Assembly (NCBI RefSeq): GCF_020386615.1
Contig: NZ_CP077769.1
Coordinates: forward strand, 6,683,501 to 6,747,500
Direction: 5' to 3'
Length of the DNA: 64,000 nucleotides
Origin: Chitinophaga pendula
GTDB taxonomy: Bacteria > Bacteroidota > Bacteroidia > Chitinophagales > Chitinophagaceae
Below, one piece after another: positions 17,143 to 27,085 of this stretch. The notes under the pieces are model-generated. The model did no database searches. It saw only the letters and a program-made list of their open reading frames with translations, and was not told the DNA's origin. The position numbers were made by a program, and so were the translations under genes. Within the stretch, counting starts at the first letter, position 1, and the number at the start of each line of letters is the position of its first letter.

Positions 17143-18417
17143 GTGTATCGTCGTGTTTCCATTCGTTTGCGCAAGCATTTTGTGAGTGTTCTTGTCCTAT
17201 GCGCGGGTCTAGTACTTTCGTTTTCAACCGCTAGTGCGGCAGATCCGGGAAAGGGTAAGGCATTGTTCCAACAGAATTGCGCATCTTGCCATAATGTACA
17301 TAAAAAGCTTACTGGTCCTGCATTGAAGGGCGTTGAGGAAAGATGGTCTGACAAGAAATTGTTACACCAATGGATCCACAACTCCACTTCTGTCGTTAAG
17401 TCTGGTGATGCTTATGCTGTTGCGCTCTTCAATGAGTACAACAAGCAGGTGATGCCGTCTTTCCCATCTTTTACGGATGAGGATGTAGACAACATCCTGG
17501 CGTTTATTCAGGCTGAAGGTGCTAAAGAGCCCGGTGGGACTAAAGGCACTCCAGGTGCTGAGGGAGCTGCTGGTGCGCAGGAGTCCAGTGATAATAGCCT
17601 GGTGTTTGGTATCATTACATTGATACTTGCTGTGGTAGCGCTGATCCTGATGCAGATCAACAGTAACCTGAACAAGCTGGCTGCTGATAAGGATGGCCAG
17701 GCGGTATCTGAGCCGGTGCCTTTCTACAAGAACAAGGCTTATATCGCGCTGGTGGTGATGATCCTGTTCATTGTGGGTGGTTACTATACGATCAACGGAG
17801 CGATTGGTTTAGGTCGTCAGAAGGATTATATGCCTGAGCAGCCGATCTTCTATTCTCACAAAGTGCATGCAGGTGTTAACCAGATCAACTGTCAGTATTG
17901 TCACTCTGGTGCGGAGAAGAGCAAACATGCGATGATTCCTGCGGAGAATGTATGTATGAACTGTCACAAGGCGATCACGGAATATACTGGTCCTGAGCTA
18001 TTTACTGCAGAAGGTAAAAAAGTGAACGGGACTGCTGAGATACACAAACTTTATGATTACGTAGGCTGGGACCCTGAAGCCGGTAAATACAGCAAACCCG
18101 GCAAGCCTATTGAGTGGACCAAGATCCACAACCTGCCTGACCACGTTTACTTCAATCACTCTCAACACGTAGTAGCCGGTAAAGTACAGTGTCAGACTTG
18201 TCACGGTGAGATCCAGAATATGGATGAGGTACATCAGTTTGCTGATCTGTCTATGGGATGGTGCGTGAACTGTCATCGTACTACTAAGGTTCAGTTTGCT
18301 GACAACAACTACTACAGCATATTCGAGAAGCTGCACCAGGATATCAAGGATAAGAAGATTGACAGTGTAACTGTTGAGATGGTGGGCGGTACTGAATGTC
18401 AAAAATGTCACTACTAA
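17143..18417 (+). CDS. actA: Alternative complex III subunit A, multiheme cytochrome c
   Basis: Membrane-anchored, periplasm-facing cytochrome subunit of 424 residues in quinol:cytochrome c/oxidase oxidoreductase. Six CxxCH heme sites are present: CASCH (46-50), CQYCH, CMNCH, CQTCH, CVNCH and CQKCH at the very end. The first belongs to an N-terminal monoheme cytochrome c domain after a signal peptide. Two membrane helices (about 150-168 and 198-218) separate it from the pentaheme part. The start is GTG at 17143; no ATG fits. It is the first gene of the respiratory operon, 154 bp before actB. Confidence 0.92.
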   Translation: MYRRVSIRLRKHFVSVLVLCAGLVLSFSTASAADPGKGKALFQQNCASCHNVHKKLTGPALKGVEERWSDKKLLHQWIHNSTSVVKSGDAYAVALFNEYNKQVMPSFPSFTDEDVDNILAFIQAEGAKEPGGTKGTPGAEGAAGAQESSDNSLVFGIITLILAVVALILMQINSNLNKLAADKDGQAVSEPVPFYKNKAYIALVVMILFIVGGYYTINGAIGLGRQKDYMPEQPIFYSHKVHAGVNQINCQYCHSGAEKSKHAMIPAENVCMNCHKAITEYTGPELFTAEGKKVNGTAEIHKLYDYVGWDPEAGKYSKPGKPIEWTKIHNLPDHVYFNHSQHVVAGKVQCQTCHGEIQNMDEVHQFADLSMGWCVNCHRTTKVQFADNNYYSIFEKLHQDIKDKKIDSVTVEMVGGTECQKCHY

Positions 18418-18571
18418 TATATATCGACCGGGTCTATTGAGATGCGGCGATTCCGGGGGCTGGGAAGTAAGGTTAGATCGAGGAGTTCGGACCGATTACC
18501 AGGTTAGGAAGCTGGGCATATCTGAAGACCGGTAAATCAAAATTTCAATCACGTAACTCGTAATAAATAAC

Positions 18572-21500
18572 ATGGAGCAAAAAAAGTATTGGAAAGGCTT
18601 GGAGGAGTTGCACAATACCAAATCTCATCAGGAGAATGTGAAGCATGAATTTAATGAGGATTTGCCTTTTGTAGAGAGTGATAGCCTGTTGAATGCTACA
18701 ACCCCGCGCAGGGACTTCCTGAAGTACCTGGGGTTCACTACAGCCGCGGCTACTATTGCTGCCAGCTGTGAGCTGCCAGTGAAGAAAGCTATTCCTTACG
18801 TTAACAAGCCGGAGGATATTACGCCGGGTGTACCTAACTATTACGCTTCTACTTATGCGGTAGATGGTGAGTTTGTACCTGTTGTGGTAAAGACCCGCGA
18901 GGGACGTCCGATCAAGATTGAAGGTAACGAGATGTCTTCTGTAACGGGAGGCGCTACTACCGCTAAAGTACAAGGTGCTGTATTGAGCCTGTACGATGCT
19001 TCCCGTTTACGTTTCCCGACTATTGGCGGAACGGAGACTACCTGGACAGAGCTGGACAAACAAGTAGGTGCAGCGCTGGCTGGCCTTGGAGGTCCTGCCG
19101 TGCTCCTTACTTCTACTATATTGAGTCCTTCTACCAAGAAGGTGATTGCTGGTTTCCTGGCGAAGTTCCCGAACTCCCGCCATGTCACTTATGATACTGT
19201 TTCTTATTCTGGTATGTTGCTGGCGAATGAGGCTTCCTATGGTAAGCGTGCACTCCCCTCCTACCATTTTGAGAATGCTAAAGTGGTGGTGAGCCTGGGT
19301 GCTGATTTTCTGGGTACCTGGTTGAACCCTGCAGAGCATAGCCGTCAGTACGGAGCTAACCGTAAGATCAATGCGAAGAAGCCGGAAATGAGCAAACACT
19401 TCCACTTCGAGAGCCTGATGTCTCTTACAGGTGCGAATGCTGACGAGCGTTTCACACACAAGCCATCTGAAACCGGTGCTGTAGCGCTGGCATTGTTGAG
19501 TGCTCTGGGTGGTGCTGTAACAGCTCCTGCTATCGCAGACAAACGCCTGGCGGAAGGTATTCAGAAAGCGGCCAAAGCTATTAAGGCTAATAACGGCAAA
19601 TCGCTGGTAGTGAGTGGTTCCAACGATGTGAATGTACAGCTCATCGTAAATGCGATCAACAACCTGGCTGGAGCTAACGGCACTACGATTGACTGGGCGG
19701 TTACGGCCAACTACCGTCAGGGTATTGACAGCGAAATGGCTCAGTTGGTGAATGATATGAACGCCGGTAATGTAGGCGCGCTGTTCATTCACGGTGTGAA
19801 TCCTGCCTATGATTATTTTGACGCCAAGAAGTTTGAGGAAGGTCTGAAGAAAGTGAAACTGGCTGTTTCCTTCAACGACCACCAGGATGAAACTTCTGTG
19901 CTTTGTAAATATGGTGCTCCTGATCATCACTTCCTGGAGAACTGGGGTGATGCGGAAGGCCGCACTGGTTATTTCAGCTTTACGCAGCCTACTATTGCAC
20001 CGTTGTTCAAAACACGTGCTTTTGAGGATAGCCTGCTGGCCTGGAGTGGTAATACTACTACCTGGGTAGATTTCCTGAAAAATGAGTGGGTAACCAAACT
20101 GGGGGATCAATCCCTGTGGGATAAAGCGCTGCAGGATGGTATTATCGAGCCGGCTGCCGGTGCTGCCCTGGGTGGTGCTGCTTTCAGCGGTGATATTGCC
20201 GGTGCTGCTGCTAAGATCAACAGTGCTAAAAAAGGTGGTAATCTGGAGTTGGTACTGTATGAGAAGATCGGTATCGGTAATGGTAAGCTAGCTAACAACC
20301 CCTGGTTGCAGGAGATGCCGGATCCTATCACCCGTACTACCTGGGATAACTACGCTTGTGTTTCCGCGAAACTGGCTAAAACTTTCAGTACTGAGCTGGG
20401 CGATAACTACGAGATCACACCTGAGAAGAAAGTATTAAAGATAAAAGCTAACGGCAAGGAAGTTGAACTGCCTTTGCTGATAGTGCCTGGTATGCATCCT
20501 GATGTGATTGCTATCGCTGTAGGTTATGGCCGTAGCAAGAATGCAGGTAAGGCTGCCGGTGAGATCGGTAAGAATGCTTATCCTTTTGTAAGCTTCAACG
20601 GTCAGACGTTCGACTATTTTGCGGTAGATGCTACTGCTGAGGCTACTGGTGCCAAATATGCACTCGGTCTGACGCAGACCCATAACAGCTACGAAGGCCG
20701 TCCGATCGTAAAAGAAACTACCCTGGAAGAGTTCATCAAGAACCCTAAAGAGGTAAACGAAGACCGTGAGGAGTTCAAGATCTACGGTGATAACTTCCGT
20801 AAGGACGCTACGCTGTATCCTGACTTTGCTTACCCAGGTATCAAATGGGGTATGTCTATCGACCTGAACACCTGCTTTGGTTGTGGTGCCTGTACGATTG
20901 CTTGTCAGGCTGAGAACAACGTATCTGTAGTAGGTAAGCAGGAGGTGATCACTGGTCACGAGATGCATTGGATCCGTATTGACCGTTATTTCAGCGGTGA
21001 TGTGGACAATCCGGAAGTAGTGTTCCAGCCGATGTTGTGTCAGCACTGTGATAACGCTCCTTGTGAGAACGTATGTCCGGTGGGTGCAACCAACCACAGC
21101 TCTGAAGGTATTAACCAGATGGCGTATAACCGTTGTATTGGTACCCGATATTGCGCTAACAACTGTCCTTACAAAGTACGTCGTCTGAACTGGAGAGACT
21201 GGAATGGTGCTGATAGTTTTGAGGACAACCTGTACGATGTGGCTGATATGAACGATAACTTGACCCGTATGGTACTGAACCCGGATGTAGTGGTTCGTAG
21301 CCGTGGTGTGATGGAGAAATGTTCTTTCTGTGTGCAGCGTCTGCAGGATGCTAAACTGACTGCTAAGAAAGCGGGCCGTCCGATGAAAGATGGAGAAGCG
21401 CGTACTGCTTGTCAAATGGCATGTGCTGCTGATGCGATCGTATTCGGAAACGTGAATGATAAAGACAGTGCGATCTACAAAGTTCGCAATGAGGAGCAGG

Positions 21501-21649
21501 CTGATCGTATGTACTATGTGTTGGAGCACCTGCACGTACTGCCTTCTATTAGCTACCTGGCAAAGATCCGTAACAAGGATGCGGCGCCGAAAGCGGAAGG
21601 TCATGGTCATCAGGAGGCTGAACATAAAGCAGCAGAAGCCCATCATTAA
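18572..21649 (+). CDS. actB: Alternative complex III subunit B, iron-sulfur molybdopterin-family protein
   Basis: Large periplasmic subunit of 1025 residues. A TAT-like signal variant (TPRRDFLKYLGFTTAAATIA, about residues 45-64) is followed by a molybdopterin-oxidoreductase-like domain that in this family carries no molybdenum. The C-terminal ferredoxin domain contains the cluster motifs CFGCGACTIAC, CQHCDNAPCENVCP, CIGTRYCANNCP and CSFCV...CQMAC. It relays electrons from quinol toward the ActA hemes. The His-rich C-terminus (GHGHQEAEHKAAEAHH) is low complexity. Identity is secure from domain order and neighbours. Confidence 0.93.
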   Translation: MEQKKYWKGLEELHNTKSHQENVKHEFNEDLPFVESDSLLNATTPRRDFLKYLGFTTAAATIAASCELPVKKAIPYVNKPEDITPGVPNYYASTYAVDGEFVPVVVKTREGRPIKIEGNEMSSVTGGATTAKVQGAVLSLYDASRLRFPTIGGTETTWTELDKQVGAALAGLGGPAVLLTSTILSPSTKKVIAGFLAKFPNSRHVTYDTVSYSGMLLANEASYGKRALPSYHFENAKVVVSLGADFLGTWLNPAEHSRQYGANRKINAKKPEMSKHFHFESLMSLTGANADERFTHKPSETGAVALALLSALGGAVTAPAIADKRLAEGIQKAAKAIKANNGKSLVVSGSNDVNVQLIVNAINNLAGANGTTIDWAVTANYRQGIDSEMAQLVNDMNAGNVGALFIHGVNPAYDYFDAKKFEEGLKKVKLAVSFNDHQDETSVLCKYGAPDHHFLENWGDAEGRTGYFSFTQPTIAPLFKTRAFEDSLLAWSGNTTTWVDFLKNEWVTKLGDQSLWDKALQDGIIEPAAGAALGGAAFSGDIAGAAAKINSAKKGGNLELVLYEKIGIGNGKLANNPWLQEMPDPITRTTWDNYACVSAKLAKTFSTELGDNYEITPEKKVLKIKANGKEVELPLLIVPGMHPDVIAIAVGYGRSKNAGKAAGEIGKNAYPFVSFNGQTFDYFAVDATAEATGAKYALGLTQTHNSYEGRPIVKETTLEEFIKNPKEVNEDREEFKIYGDNFRKDATLYPDFAYPGIKWGMSIDLNTCFGCGACTIACQAENNVSVVGKQEVITGHEMHWIRIDRYFSGDVDNPEVVFQPMLCQHCDNAPCENVCPVGATNHSSEGINQMAYNRCIGTRYCANNCPYKVRRLNWRDWNGADSFEDNLYDVADMNDNLTRMVLNPDVVVRSRGVMEKCSFCVQRLQDAKLTAKKAGRPMKDGEARTACQMACAADAIVFGNVNDKDSAIYKVRNEEQADRMYYVLEHLHVLPSISYLAKIRNKDAAPKAEGHGHQEAEHKAAEAHH

Positions 21650-21760
21650 TCTTGCGGTGATCCGTAAGTGTAAAGGCAATCTGATAAAAGATTAGAAACA
21701 GAGAAAAGTTTTAGGTTTAGATCAATAAAGCTCCCTTAGGGGATAAAAGCTTAAATAACT

Positions 21761-23197
21761 ATGCATTTAAAGTACGAATCCACACTGAGAGAACCTTTAG
21801 TAGACGGCGTGAAGGATTACCACCAGGTAACGGAAGATATTATCCGTCCTATTGAAGCAAAGCCTGGTAAACTGTGGTATGTAGGCTTTTTCATCTCCCT
21901 GACGTTGTTAGGTTTTGGCGCGTTTTCCGTGTTCTGGCAGATCTATTTCGGTGTGGGTGTATGGAATCTGAACAAGACGATTGGATGGGGTTGGGATATT
22001 ACCAACTTCGTATGGTGGGTAGGTATTGGTCACGCGGGTACGCTGATTTCTGCGATCCTGTTGCTGTTCCGTCAGGGATGGCGTACGGGTGTGAACCGTG
22101 CGGCTGAGGCGATGACGATCTTTGCGGTAATGTGTGCGGGTCAGTTCCCGATCATTCACATGGGTCGTGTATGGATGGCTTTTTTCATTCTGCCTTATCC
22201 TAACACCCGTGGTCCTGTGTGGGTGAACTTCAACTCTCCGCTGTTGTGGGACGTATTTGCGATCTCTACTTACTTTACGGTGTCTCTGTTGTTCTGGTAT
22301 TCTGGTTTGCTGCCTGACTTTGCGACTATCCGTGACAGGGCAAAAACGAAACTGCGTAAGTTATTATATGGTATAGCATCTTTTGGTTGGACGGGTTCTA
22401 CCAAGCACTGGCAACGTCACGAGGCGCTGTCTCTGGTACTGGCAGGTCTGTCTACTCCGCTGGTACTGTCTGTACACACGATTGTATCTTTTGACTTTGC
22501 CACCTCTGTAATTCCGGGTTGGCATACTACCATCTTCCCTCCTTACTTTGTGGCGGGTGCGATCTTCTCCGGATTTGCGATGGTACAAACACTGTTGATC
22601 ATTACCCGTAAAATACTGAACCTGGAAGATTACATCACTATAGGTCACATGGAAGCGATGAACAAAGTAATCGTTCTGACTGGTTCTATAGTAGGTTGTG
22701 CTTATCTGACGGAGTTGTTTATGGCTTGGTACTCTGCGGTGCCTTATGAGTTTGACACGTTCTACAAGTTCCGTGCTGCTGGTCCGCTGGGATGGTCTTA
22801 CTGGATCATGATGACCTGTAACGTGATTTCTCCGCAGGTGTTCTGGTTTACCAAGATGAGACGTAATGTGATGGTAACATTTGTGATGTCTATCATTGTG
22901 AACATCGGTATGTGGTTTGAGCGTTTTGTGATCATCTGTACCTCTCTGTATCGTGATTATATTCCTTCTAGCTGGAGCTATTATACTCCATCCTGGCCGG
23001 AGGTTGGTTTCTACTTAGGTACATTTGGGCTGTTCTTTACTTGCTATTTCCTGTTTGCGAAATACTTCCCTGTAATCGCTGTTGCGGAGATCAAGCATGT
23101 ATTGAAGACTTCTGGTGAGAACTACAAGAATGAGATGGTGAAGTATGAGGAAGAGAGCGCTGAGAAGTTTGCACACGATGTAGCGCACGCTCACTAA
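21761..23197 (+). CDS. actC: Alternative complex III subunit C, NrfD/PsrC-type quinol-binding
   Basis: Inner-membrane subunit of 478 residues with about ten predicted helices of the NrfD/PsrC family, the likely quinol oxidation site. Typical features are the start HLKYESTLREPLVDG and the charged helix segment MGRVWMAFFILPYPNTRGP. The cytosolic tail is His-rich (EEESAEKFAHDVAHAH). It lies between actB and actD with gaps of 111 and 58 bp, in the standard ACIII order. Confidence 0.93.
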   Translation: MHLKYESTLREPLVDGVKDYHQVTEDIIRPIEAKPGKLWYVGFFISLTLLGFGAFSVFWQIYFGVGVWNLNKTIGWGWDITNFVWWVGIGHAGTLISAILLLFRQGWRTGVNRAAEAMTIFAVMCAGQFPIIHMGRVWMAFFILPYPNTRGPVWVNFNSPLLWDVFAISTYFTVSLLFWYSGLLPDFATIRDRAKTKLRKLLYGIASFGWTGSTKHWQRHEALSLVLAGLSTPLVLSVHTIVSFDFATSVIPGWHTTIFPPYFVAGAIFSGFAMVQTLLIITRKILNLEDYITIGHMEAMNKVIVLTGSIVGCAYLTELFMAWYSAVPYEFDTFYKFRAAGPLGWSYWIMMTCNVISPQVFWFTKMRRNVMVTFVMSIIVNIGMWFERFVIICTSLYRDYIPSSWSYYTPSWPEVGFYLGTFGLFFTCYFLFAKYFPVIAVAEIKHVLKTSGENYKNEMVKYEEESAEKFAHDVAHAH

Positions 23198-23255
23198 TCA
23201 TAAAGGGTAAAAAGGAATCAGGAATTTGTTAATAAGCATTTGAACTTTAAAATAT

Positions 23256-23849
23256 ATGGCTGTTAAAAAATTTGTTGTAGGCAACTTTGAGGATGAGGCG
23301 GTGCTGTTTCCGGCTGTGAAGAAAGTGCGGACAGCAGGGTACAAGATCCACGATGTGTATACACCTTTTCCGGTACATGGTTTGGACCATGCGTTGGGCC
23401 TGAGAGAGACTAGTCTGCACACGGCTGGTTTTATCTATGGTATCACCGGTACCACTACAGCATTATCCTGCATGAGCTGGATATTTACGACAGATTGGCC
23501 TTTGAATATTGGTGGTAAGCCACATTTACCGCTGCCTGCATTTATTCCGATCACTTTTGAGTTGACGGTATTATTTTCTGCGGTGGGTATGGTGTTGACT
23601 TTCTGTTATCTGTGTCAGCTGGCACCATTTGTAAAGAAGCATATTTTCAATCCCCGTCAGACGGATGATAAGTTTGTGATGGCGATAGAGCTGACGGAGA
23701 AGACGAATGTAGAGGAGTTGAAGAACTTTCTGACAGCTGCTGGTGCGAAGGATGTACATGAGCAGACTGCGGAGACCGGTTGGTGGTTAGGACGTTTTGA
23801 TCGTGATGATATGGTGTTCAACAAACCGGTAGCACCTTTAAACGCTTAG
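23256..23849 (+). CDS. actD: Alternative complex III subunit D (DUF3341)
   Basis: Membrane subunit of 197 residues. A short cytosolic N-terminal domain (VVGNFEDEAVLFPAVKKVR, residues 6-24) precedes two membrane helices (about 62-82 and 101-123), the DUF3341 pattern. A ferredoxin-like C-terminal part ends in GWWLGRFDRDDMVFN. It stabilises ActC in known ACIII structures. It starts 58 bp after actC, in operon order. Confidence 0.92.
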   Translation: MAVKKFVVGNFEDEAVLFPAVKKVRTAGYKIHDVYTPFPVHGLDHALGLRETSLHTAGFIYGITGTTTALSCMSWIFTTDWPLNIGGKPHLPLPAFIPITFELTVLFSAVGMVLTFCYLCQLAPFVKKHIFNPRQTDDKFVMAIELTEKTNVEELKNFLTAAGAKDVHEQTAETGWWLGRFDRDDMVFNKPVAPLNA

Positions 23850-23935
23850 TAAACAAAGAACAGCAATAACAAGAACCAGGGTAATGCCGGTTCTCCCGGT
23901 AGCCGGGATGCATAAATAAGAAGAATAATAAACAG

Positions 23936-24538
23936 ATGAAAAGGACTTCCAACATATTGATTGCAGTTGCAGTGGCAAGCGGAGCTTTCCTCGCGGCCTG
24001 CAATAAGGATCCCAGAAAGCCCGGCAAAATTTACATGCCAGATATGTATGAATCCCGTGCGTATGAGTTTTACAATCCTCGTCTGTCTGGACTGAAGCCG
24101 GTGGAGGGGACTGTAAGAAGGGGGCATGCGTTGCCTTACCACCTGAAAGCGCAGGATACTGCGGCTGCTAATCTGGTGAAGAACCCGCTTGTGATCACTA
24201 AAAATGATCTGGAAGAAGGAAAGCGCCTGTTTAACATTTACTGCGGTATTTGCCATGGTACGGCATTGGATGGTAATGGTCCGTTGTATAAAGGAGGAGA
24301 TGGTCCTTATCCGGCAGCGCCAGCTAACCTGGTGAGTGGACCTAAGGCCAGCTATTCTGAAGGCCGCCTCTTTCACGTAATGACTTATGGTTTTAATGTG
24401 ATGGGTAGCTATGCGAGCCAGCTGGATATCGAGCAGCGTTGGAAGATTGCCGCATATATTAAGAGCATGCAGCCAGGTGGATCTGCTCCTGCGAAGGAAG
24501 CAGCACCTGCAGCGGATAGCGCGGCAGCGAAGAAATAG
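23936..24538 (+). CDS. actE: Alternative complex III subunit E, monoheme cytochrome c lipoprotein
   Basis: Lipid-anchored periplasmic cytochrome c of 200 residues. The signal peptide ends in a lipobox (AFLAAC, Cys 22). One heme site, CGICH, lies near residue 102, and the distal methionine is likely in YGFNVMGSYASQL. The C-terminal 20 residues are Ala/Pro/Lys-rich. ActE passes electrons from ActA to the terminal oxidase, here encoded directly downstream. It lies 44 bp before actF. Confidence 0.92.
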   Translation: MKRTSNILIAVAVASGAFLAACNKDPRKPGKIYMPDMYESRAYEFYNPRLSGLKPVEGTVRRGHALPYHLKAQDTAAANLVKNPLVITKNDLEEGKRLFNIYCGICHGTALDGNGPLYKGGDGPYPAAPANLVSGPKASYSEGRLFHVMTYGFNVMGSYASQLDIEQRWKIAAYIKSMQPGGSAPAKEAAPAADSAAAKK

Positions 24539-24582
24539 AACGTTAAAAAAAGAATTTCAAACAAGTATTTTAATATACAGTA

Positions 24583-25791
24583 ATGAAAGACCAATTTGTA
24601 GTACCGGCAAGATTAAAAACGACCAGCTTCGTGTTAATGGGCATTGGCTTGCTGACTTTATTGATCGGATTATTTGCGCTTCACGGTGAGCATGGCGCTA
24701 CACGTTTCTGGGCTGGCCTGTTACAGAACAGTACTTTCTTCCTTTTGGTGGTACTGGCCAGTACTTTCTTTATTGGAGCTACCACACTGGCACATGGTGG
24801 CTGGCAGATCGCCTTCAGGCGTGTACCTGAAGCCATCTCAATGGCGGTACCTGTATTGGGTGCGATTGCCTTCTTAGTGCTGATGATCCTGGTATTCGGT
24901 GAAAAAGAGCACATTTACCACTGGGTGAATGCAGAGCACGTAAAACATGACCGGATACTGAATTTCAAATCTCCTTTCCTGAACAAGAGCTTCTTTACTA
25001 TAGCGACTGCTATTACTATTGGTCTCTGGATATTCTTTACGATCAGACTCCGCAGGATGTCTATCGAAGAAGATAGCTGGGATCTGAGCAGAGAGACCGG
25101 TAAAAAACTGATCTGGAGAAATACGGTATGGTGCGGTGGTTTCATTGTAATATTTGCACTGAGCGTAGGTTCTACTACTCCGTGGATCTGGTTGATGAGC
25201 ATCGATGCGCACTGGTACTCCACTATGTACAGCTGGTATACATTTGCCAGCACCTGGGTATCGGGTCTTTCCCTGATCGCATTGTTCGTGATCTACCTGA
25301 AAGGTAAAGGCTATCTGCCTTATGTAAATGAGGAGCACCTGCATGACCTTGGTAAATTCATGTTTGCGTTCAGCGTATTCTGGACTTACCTGTGGTTCTC
25401 CCAGTATATGCTGATCTGGTATGCTAACATTCCTGAGGAAACTGTTTACTTCCAGCCACGTGTATGGGGACCTTTCCGTCCGGTTTTCTTCCTGAACCTG
25501 TTGATCAACTTTGTTACACCGCTGCTCATACTGATGAAACGCGATGTAAAACGTAACTATACTACTGTTGCAGTAATGGCTGGTGTGATCATCTTCGGTC
25601 ACTGGCTGGATTTCTTCCAGATGGTGATGCCTGCGACGGTGAAAGAGTTGCACTTCCCCTGGTACGAACTGGGTCTGGGCCTGGGATTTGTGGGTCTGAT
25701 TATACTGATCGTTTCCAATCAGCTGACGAAAGCGCCGCTGACGCCGAAAAACCATCCGTATTTGAAAGAAAGTATTGTACACCACACCTAG
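24583..25791 (+). CDS. actF: Alternative complex III subunit F, second NrfD-like membrane subunit
   Basis: Inner-membrane protein of 402 residues with about ten helices, related to ActC. Recognisable parts are the start VPARLKTTSFVLMGIGLL and SIDAHWYSTMYSWYTFAS, with FWTYLWFSQYMLIWYANIPEE in the middle. It completes the ActA-F complex; ActF may take part in proton movement, as proposed for known ACIII structures. It is followed after 62 bp by coxB, linking the complex to its oxidase. Confidence 0.92.
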   Translation: MKDQFVVPARLKTTSFVLMGIGLLTLLIGLFALHGEHGATRFWAGLLQNSTFFLLVVLASTFFIGATTLAHGGWQIAFRRVPEAISMAVPVLGAIAFLVLMILVFGEKEHIYHWVNAEHVKHDRILNFKSPFLNKSFFTIATAITIGLWIFFTIRLRRMSIEEDSWDLSRETGKKLIWRNTVWCGGFIVIFALSVGSTTPWIWLMSIDAHWYSTMYSWYTFASTWVSGLSLIALFVIYLKGKGYLPYVNEEHLHDLGKFMFAFSVFWTYLWFSQYMLIWYANIPEETVYFQPRVWGPFRPVFFLNLLINFVTPLLILMKRDVKRNYTTVAVMAGVIIFGHWLDFFQMVMPATVKELHFPWYELGLGLGFVGLIILIVSNQLTKAPLTPKNHPYLKESIVHHT

Positions 25792-25853
25792 TAGGTAGAC
25801 GAGTGAAACAAACAACGAAAAGCAATTAGATAACTTAATTATTTCAAATAGCA

Positions 25854-26906
25854 ATGTCAGGATTTTTAGCAGTCTTAGTTGTTGTTCTCATATTCGTAGT
25901 CATCTTCCAGATTGCGAAGGCCAGTGAGTATGTGTCCATATTGAAAGGAGAAAAGAAGTCTCGTCAGCAGTCCAACCGGATCAACGGGTTTCTGATGATC
26001 GCTTTCCTGGTATTGGGACTGATTGGTGTATACTACTGTAATGAGATATTAAAAGATAAGATTCTGGGCGAATCCGCATCTGATCATGGTGAGGGGATTG
26101 ACAGCCTGATCCATATTACGCTGGTTATTACCGGGATCGTATTTGTGGCTACACAGATACTGTTGTTCTGGTTTGCCTTCAAATACCAGGAGAAAGAAGG
26201 CCGTAAAGCTTTCTACTTCCCGCATAATAACCGTCTGGAGGTAATCTGGACTGTTATTCCAGCGATCGTGCTGACTGTGCTGGTAGCTTTTGGTTTGAAG
26301 CACTGGTTCCAGATCACTTCTGATGCTCCTCAGGATGCTATGGCAGTTGAGATCACCGGTAAGCAGTTTAACTGGCTGATCCGTTATCCTGGTAAAGACG
26401 GTCAACTGGGTCGTAAGGTATTTAAGAATATTGACGATGCTACCAACCCTGTAGGTCAGGATTGGAATGACGCGCTGAACAAAGATGATTTCATGGCTAC
26501 AGAGATGCACCTGGTAGTAGGTAAGCCGGTAAAACTGATCATCGGTTCCAGAGATGTGATTCATGACGTAGGTCTGCCTCACTTCCGTTTGAAGATGGAT
26601 GCTGTGCCTGGTATTCCTACTACGCTTTGGTTTACGCCTAAGTTCACTACCAAACAGATGAAAGAAAAGACCGGTAATCCGGACTTTGTATATGAGATCT
26701 CCTGTGATCAGATGTGTGGTTCCGGTCACTACTCTATGAAAGCCAACATTGTAGTAGAGACACAGGCTGAGTTTGATGAGTGGGCTGCTAAACAGAAATC
26801 TCAGTTTGAGCTGGCTAATACTTCGGCTGCGCCGGCCCCTGCTGCTCCTGCAGCACCCGCGGCTGACAGTGCTCAAAAAGTGGTAGCTGCCAATTTAAAG
26901 CCGTAA
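25854..26906 (+). CDS. coxB: Cytochrome c oxidase subunit II with two extra N-terminal helices
   Basis: CuA-bearing subunit of 350 residues. The periplasmic cupredoxin domain (about 155-300) contains the CuA ligands in CDQMCGSGHYSM and the upstream histidine in VIHDVGLPHF. The usual two-helix hairpin (about 85-110 and 127-148) is preceded by two more predicted helices (residues 3-21 and 42-64). There is no fused cytochrome c domain, so electrons must come from ActA/ActE or a soluble cytochrome. The Ala/Pro-rich tail (residues 318-350) is low complexity. Confidence 0.93.
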   Translation: MSGFLAVLVVVLIFVVIFQIAKASEYVSILKGEKKSRQQSNRINGFLMIAFLVLGLIGVYYCNEILKDKILGESASDHGEGIDSLIHITLVITGIVFVATQILLFWFAFKYQEKEGRKAFYFPHNNRLEVIWTVIPAIVLTVLVAFGLKHWFQITSDAPQDAMAVEITGKQFNWLIRYPGKDGQLGRKVFKNIDDATNPVGQDWNDALNKDDFMATEMHLVVGKPVKLIIGSRDVIHDVGLPHFRLKMDAVPGIPTTLWFTPKFTTKQMKEKTGNPDFVYEISCDQMCGSGHYSMKANIVVETQAEFDEWAAKQKSQFELANTSAAPAPAAPAAPAADSAQKVVAANLKP

Positions 26907-26915
26907 ATTCGCAAA

Positions 26916-26942
26916 GGACCTTCAGGTGAGCCCTTAAGGTCC
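26916..26942 (+). other. Stem-loop in the coxB-coxA gap
   Basis: A 7-bp stem, GGACCTT at 26916-26922 with AAGGTCC at 26936-26942, lies 10 bp after coxB. No T-run follows, so it looks more like a 3' protective or processing hairpin within the operon than a terminator. The rest of the 179-bp gap shows nothing recognisable. Confidence 0.4.
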
Positions 26943-27085
26943 GGGAAATAGCCCACAAGTGTGCCAGCGCGTAAAAGTAAGCGGGTTATTTACTGACAAT
27001 CAGCTCGGTAGGAATAAAATAATTAAAAAGAAAAAAGACAACGACTATACTTCCCTGGTGTAGTTTATAATAAACAGAACCGATT

